A stretch of 6,514 nt of DNA, taken from contig CAKZPX010000218.1 of the NCBI GenBank assembly GCA_937139435.1, positions 1 through 6,514 on the forward strand, in the 5' to 3' direction. This stretch comes from an uncultured bacterium (GTDB taxonomy: Bacteria; Hydrothermota; Tepidihabitantia; Tepidihabitantales; Tepidihabitantaceae). This document shows positions 5,297-6,514 of this stretch, in pieces. Numbering within the stretch: position 1 is the stretch's first letter; each line of letters begins with the position of its first letter. The notes under the pieces were generated by a model. It searched no databases and was not told the origin of the DNA. It saw nothing but the letters and a program-made list of their open reading frames with translations. The position numbers and the translations under genes are program-made.

Positions 5297-6514
5297 ATGA
5301 AAGAAGAACATGGTCTAACCTATTATATTGACCTTATCAGCCGGCGACTAAACCTTTTTCTAACCATTCTCATCGGCACCGCCCTTTTAATCTTTATTGC
5401 CGGTGAGACCAGTCGTCCGGTTTACCAGTCCAGCACCACAATCCTTGTTAACCGCAACCTTGACCGTGCCACACCGGACATCCTCTTTAACTCCTCACTC
5501 ACCAGCCTCTCATCCCGCCCCTTCCTTGCCAATCACATTGAGATTCTCAAGAGCAGGAGTCTGGCAAAAAAGGTCATTGATACACTACCGGAAGAACTGC
5601 GCAACGAACTTCTCCGTTACAGCGGAACTGACCCGGCACAGGAACTTGCCGCTTCGGTCTCTGCCCGCTCGGTCCGGGATGCGGACATCATCAAAATCTC
5701 GGTCAATGCGCCCACCCGGCGCCTGGCACAGGAAATTGCCCGTGCCTATGTCAACGCCTACCAAGCCTGGACACTGGAGCGCAACCGTGCCGATATCCGT
5801 GCGATTCGGGAATTTGTGTTCGGTCAGTTACAGACCGTCACCGTCCGTCTGGACTCTACGGAAAGGGTTCTGGAAAACTACAAACAGCGCATCGCCACCG
5901 CTGACCTCTCGGTCCAGGCAAAGGCGCTGATTGAACGCCAGAGCGCGGTCCTGTCCCTTTACGAACAGACCGCCACCCAGCTTGCCGGTTTAGAGAAAGA
6001 ACTTTCTCTCCTTTCCCCGCTTGTTGACTCCGCTCCGGCTCTCAGCACCTCACTGCCCCTTGTTACCACCCTGAACCAGGAACTCACCCGCCTGGTCACT
6101 GACCGCACCAACCTTCTGCTTCAGGGTTATGACACCCTGCACCCGCGCATCATTCTCCTTAACCAGCGCATTGTGGAAATTCAGAACCAGAGCCGTGCCC
6201 TCCTGCCCACCGGCAACCTGCCTGCTCCGCTCAATATCGTCCTGCCCCGCTATCTGGAACTCACCACCGAAATCGCCCGACTCAAAGCCCAGTCTGCTAC
6301 CCTGCGCCAGGCAACAGCCAGTTACGAGACCGAACTTGCCCGCCTGCCCACAGCAGAAAGACAACTCGCCCGTTACACCCGTGATGTTGAGGTCGCCCGC
6401 CAGTTACACTCCCTTCTGGAACTCAAATTTGAAGAGGCGCGCATTCAGGAAGCGGGTCGGCTCTCAGCGGTTGGACTGATTGACGAACCCGGACCGGCAA
6501 AAAAGATCCGTCCC
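5297..6514 (+). CDS. Wzz/GumC-like polysaccharide co-polymerase (chain-length determinant), 3' end cut by window
   Basis: An open frame of 406 codons runs from the ATG at 5297 off the right edge. Residues 1-17 are cytoplasmic (TYYIDLISRR resembles the Wzz N-terminus). A membrane helix follows at about 18-36 (LNLFLTILIGTALLIFIAG), then a periplasmic alpha/beta part with YQSSTTILV near 43-51. Residues about 160-350 are rich in Glu, Gln, Leu and Arg in heptad-like order, as expected for the long coiled-coil hairpin of this family. The visible end (VGLIDEPGPAKKIRP) matches the Pro-rich segment that normally precedes the second membrane helix. Such proteins form inner-membrane oligomers that set polymer length in Wzy-dependent pathways or feed an outer-membrane exporter. 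The length before the second helix points to the larger GumC/Wzc-like PCP class and not short Wzz. Whether a tyrosine-kinase domain follows cannot be seen. It is two bases downstream of the aminotransferase, with a strong AAGGAG site. Confidence 0.88.
   Translation, partial: MKEEHGLTYYIDLISRRLNLFLTILIGTALLIFIAGETSRPVYQSSTTILVNRNLDRATPDILFNSSLTSLSSRPFLANHIEILKSRSLAKKVIDTLPEELRNELLRYSGTDPAQELAASVSARSVRDADIIKISVNAPTRRLAQEIARAYVNAYQAWTLERNRADIRAIREFVFGQLQTVTVRLDSTERVLENYKQRIATADLSVQAKALIERQSAVLSLYEQTATQLAGLEKELSLLSPLVDSAPALSTSLPLVTTLNQELTRLVTDRTNLLLQGYDTLHPRIILLNQRIVEIQNQSRALLPTGNLPAPLNIVLPRYLELTTEIARLKAQSATLRQATASYETELARLPTAERQLARYTRDVEVARQLHSLLELKFEEARIQEAGRLSAVGLIDEPGPAKKIRP

Noticed and set aside
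5397..5930. Plus-strand open frame of 177 codons
   Set aside because: It is an out-of-frame shadow within the Wzz/GumC-like gene and is Ser/Pro/Arg-rich. The overlapping frame from 5297 has a ribosome site, a membrane helix and coiled-coil character.
6050..6479. Opposing open frames of about 104 and 116 codons near the right edge
   Set aside because: Both are shadows of the co-polymerase coding frame and have no start-site support or recognisable domain.
1..6514. tRNA, rRNA, CRISPR, insertion sequence, riboswitch, promoter or terminator
   Set aside because: I saw no regular direct repeats, terminal inverted repeats, transposase motifs, or GC-rich hairpin followed by a T-run. Coding sequence fills nearly every base.

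Overview
The window is one uninterrupted, plus-strand block of cell-surface polysaccharide genes. It contains no RNA gene, mobile element, CRISPR array or intergenic gap longer than about 5 bases. Both ends are cut: the left edge falls inside a glycosyltransferase, and the right edge inside a chain-length regulator. The source looks bacterial, because it carries an undecaprenyl-phosphate-type initiating transferase and a Wzz/GumC-type inner-membrane polysaccharide co-polymerase. That pair fits a Wzx/Wzy-type exopolysaccharide or O-antigen route in an organism with a Gram-negative-style envelope. I cannot name the taxon. The C-rich, G-poor sense strand and the tightly overlapping genes give a faint impression of an uncultivated candidate-phylum bacterium, but that is only an impression.

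Layout, left to right: (1) the C-terminal end of a GT4 glycosyltransferase, broken by an in-frame TAA (1-222); (2) a PIG-L/LmbE-type deacetylase (206-841); (3) a long left-handed beta-helix acyltransferase with an extra C-terminal region (826-1896); (4) an ExoA-like GT2 glycosyltransferase with C-terminal membrane helices (1889-3070); (5) a WecA/MraY-type sugar-1-phosphate transferase with an altered HIHH motif (3076-4173); (6) a DegT/DnrJ/EryC1/StrS sugar aminotransferase (4170-5294); (7) a Wzz/GumC-like protein, open at the right edge (5297-6514).

A plausible joint role (inference): the aminotransferase makes an amino sugar nucleotide, and the membrane transferase loads the first sugar-phosphate onto the lipid carrier. 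The GT4 (if functional) and GT2 enzymes extend the unit, while the deacetylase and acyltransferase trim and re-acylate sugar groups. The Wzz-like protein sets polymer length. Flippase, polymerase and export genes are not in view. Genes 1-7 overlap by 4-17 bases or are 2-5 bases apart, so they are probably co-transcribed and translationally coupled. I see no promoter or terminator.

I did not find an entirely new system. The points most worth a second look are the in-frame stop in the first gene, the unusual C-terminal part of the WecA/MraY-like enzyme, the large acyltransferase with an unrecognised C-terminal region, and the deacetylase-acyltransferase pairing.
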